DNA of 64,000 bases from Maridesulfovibrio ferrireducens. Its GTDB lineage: Bacteria; Desulfobacterota; Desulfovibrionia; Desulfovibrionales; Desulfovibrionaceae. Below the pieces are notes generated by a model. It saw nothing but the letters and a program-made list of their open reading frames with translations, did not search any database and was not told the DNA's origin. The position numbers and the translations under genes are program-made. The stretch lies in assembly GCF_016342405.1 (NCBI RefSeq), contig NZ_JAEINN010000005.1:124001-188000 (forward strand), written 5' to 3'. Positions 63,181 through 64,000 of the stretch are shown here, one piece after another; within the stretch, counting starts at the first letter, position 1, and each line of letters begins with the position of its first letter.

Positions 63181-64000
63181 AATAATCCTTTCAGCGCGGC
63201 TTTGGTTCGCTGCCGCCTTTTTATTTGCATATTGGTTTGAAACTGGTGCGTTCTGGTTTTATGTGAACAGGTCTGAATCTCCCTATTTTGTCTACGCTGC
63301 TGTTTTGTCGCATACTTTTGCAGCATTATCTTTTTTTATTACGAGGCCGAAGCCCAGAGCTTTGCCGGGGATCGGATATTATTATCCCCGCTTGGCAGCT
63401 CTTTTTACTTTTTTCATGCCCGGTATCGGACTTTTGGGTATTTCAATGACTTTGTTTATGTCCAGAGTTTTTATGACAAGTCACGGTCTTGCCGAGGAAT
63501 ATAAAGAAAAAGCTTTTGAGGGAAGCGGTATAGATGTTGATCTTCCCGAAGATATTAATGTTTTTTTGTATGAAGAATTGGATATTCATCCTATTGCGGA
63601 TATTCTTGCCGGGGATGATGTCGGAATGAAGCGTGGCGCTGTTAATCTGCTCAGGCGGATTGGGTCGGCAGAGGCTGTTTCATTACTTAGAAAAAGTCTG
63701 TCAGATGAAAATGCAGAGGTCCGTTTTTACGCACATATCGCTCTTGCTCGCCTAGAAGAAGATTATGCTCAGTCATTGGATAAAGCTGAGATACGCACTA
63801 AAAAATATGGTAGTGCACAATCTTACGCAGAGCTTGGGTCTGTCTATAGAAAATATGCTCAAAGCGGTCTCCCAGAAATTAATATTCAGGAACAATCAAT
63901 GAAATCGTCTTGTGATAACTGGAAGATTGCTTCTGAAATGGTTCCTGAGAATACTGATTATCTTATGAGGCTGGCAGAAATTTATATTGAGAGCCAGAGG
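63152..64000 (+). CDS. pelE: PelE-like membrane protein with helical repeats (partial, runs off the window)
   Basis: The frame from ATG 63152 stays open for 283 codons to the window edge. Two hydrophobic N-terminal segments (AARLWFAAAFLF-like RLWFAAAFLFAYWF, then YFVYAAVLSHTFAALSFFI) and a third (LAALFTFFMPGIGLLGISMT) precede a soluble part with HEAT/TPR-like units, such as EAVSLLRKSLSDENAEVRFY. PelE in Pseudomonas is a small inner-membrane protein with TPRs that joins PelD in the synthase complex. The start overlaps pelD by 29 bases, showing coupling. The identity rests mainly on order and topology; pelF and pelG should follow. Confidence 0.72.
   Translation, partial: MSSVFYSRSKIILSARLWFAAAFLFAYWFETGAFWFYVNRSESPYFVYAAVLSHTFAALSFFITRPKPRALPGIGYYYPRLAALFTFFMPGIGLLGISMTLFMSRVFMTSHGLAEEYKEKAFEGSGIDVDLPEDINVFLYEELDIHPIADILAGDDVGMKRGAVNLLRRIGSAEAVSLLRKSLSDENAEVRFYAHIALARLEEDYAQSLDKAEIRTKKYGSAQSYAELGSVYRKYAQSGLPEINIQEQSMKSSCDNWKIASEMVPENTDYLMRLAEIYIESQR

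Overview
The window looks like chromosome from a free-living, motile, anaerobic deltaproteobacterium of the Desulfovibrionales, probably a marine Desulfovibrio or Maridesulfovibrio type. The evidence is the combination of a futalosine menaquinone pathway (mqnA, C, D, E), the siroheme-dependent alternative haem pathway (a siroheme decarboxylase subunit, ahbC, ahbD, hemB), chemoreceptors with paired helical sensor modules, a typical spc/alpha ribosomal operon, and a moderately AT-rich base composition. The genus is inference. I see no tRNA, rRNA, CRISPR array, insertion sequence or prophage.

Layout. 1-5.9 kb: end of the spc operon and the whole alpha operon (rpmD end, rplO, secY, map, rpmJ, rpsM, rpsK, rpsD, rpoA, rplQ), with an internal promoter and a structured leader before rpmJ. 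6-11 kb: a LysR regulator, then mqnA-mqnC-mqnE facing away from mqnD. 11-14 kb: two EamA transporters, a zinc-ribbon protein and darP. 14.4-18.1 kb: an Lrp/AsnC regulator and bifunctional putA (proline catabolism), with a large inverted repeat in front of putA. 18.2-22.3 kb: two tandemly duplicated chemoreceptors that share an identical terminator. 22.6-26.3 kb: a four-gene Mla-type lipid transporter with a STAS-permease fusion. 26.3-31.3 kb: a PAS-GGDEF cyclase, a DUF445 protein, a TPR/OmpA-like lipoprotein, a low-complexity secreted protein and a sterol-desaturase family enzyme. 31.4-36.1 kb: rpe, the siroheme decarboxylase subunit, ahbD, hemB and ahbC. 36.4-39.1 kb: an OmpA lipoprotein, a small helical protein and a zinc-ribbon/Yip1 membrane protein. 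39.2-45.2 kb: two glycosyltransferases next to fliS, fliD and flagellin, with a sigma-54-like promoter for fliD and a sigma-28-like promoter for flagellin. 45.2-49.2 kb: cdsA, dxr, rseP, tsaB.

49.7-64 kb is the most interesting part: a Pel-type exopolysaccharide locus running off the right edge. Its order is pelC, a GH114-like hydrolase (PelA N-terminal half), a deacetylase (PelA C-terminal half), a membrane-anchored TPR protein (PelB N-terminal half), a SPOR-TPR-beta-barrel protein (PelB C-terminal half), pelD and the start of pelE. PelA and PelB, single proteins in Pseudomonas, are each split in two, and the outer-membrane barrel carries a SPOR domain. A divergent lipoprotein of the polygalactosaminidase family, an APS-kinase-like protein and an HD-GYP phosphodiesterase lie just upstream. 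This suggests a unit in which c-di-GMP level controls secretion through PelD and a separate enzyme may cut the polymer. pelF and pelG would be expected beyond 64 kb.

Start codons were moved from the longest open frame wherever a ribosome binding site, signal peptide or paralogue alignment argued for it; each entry says so.
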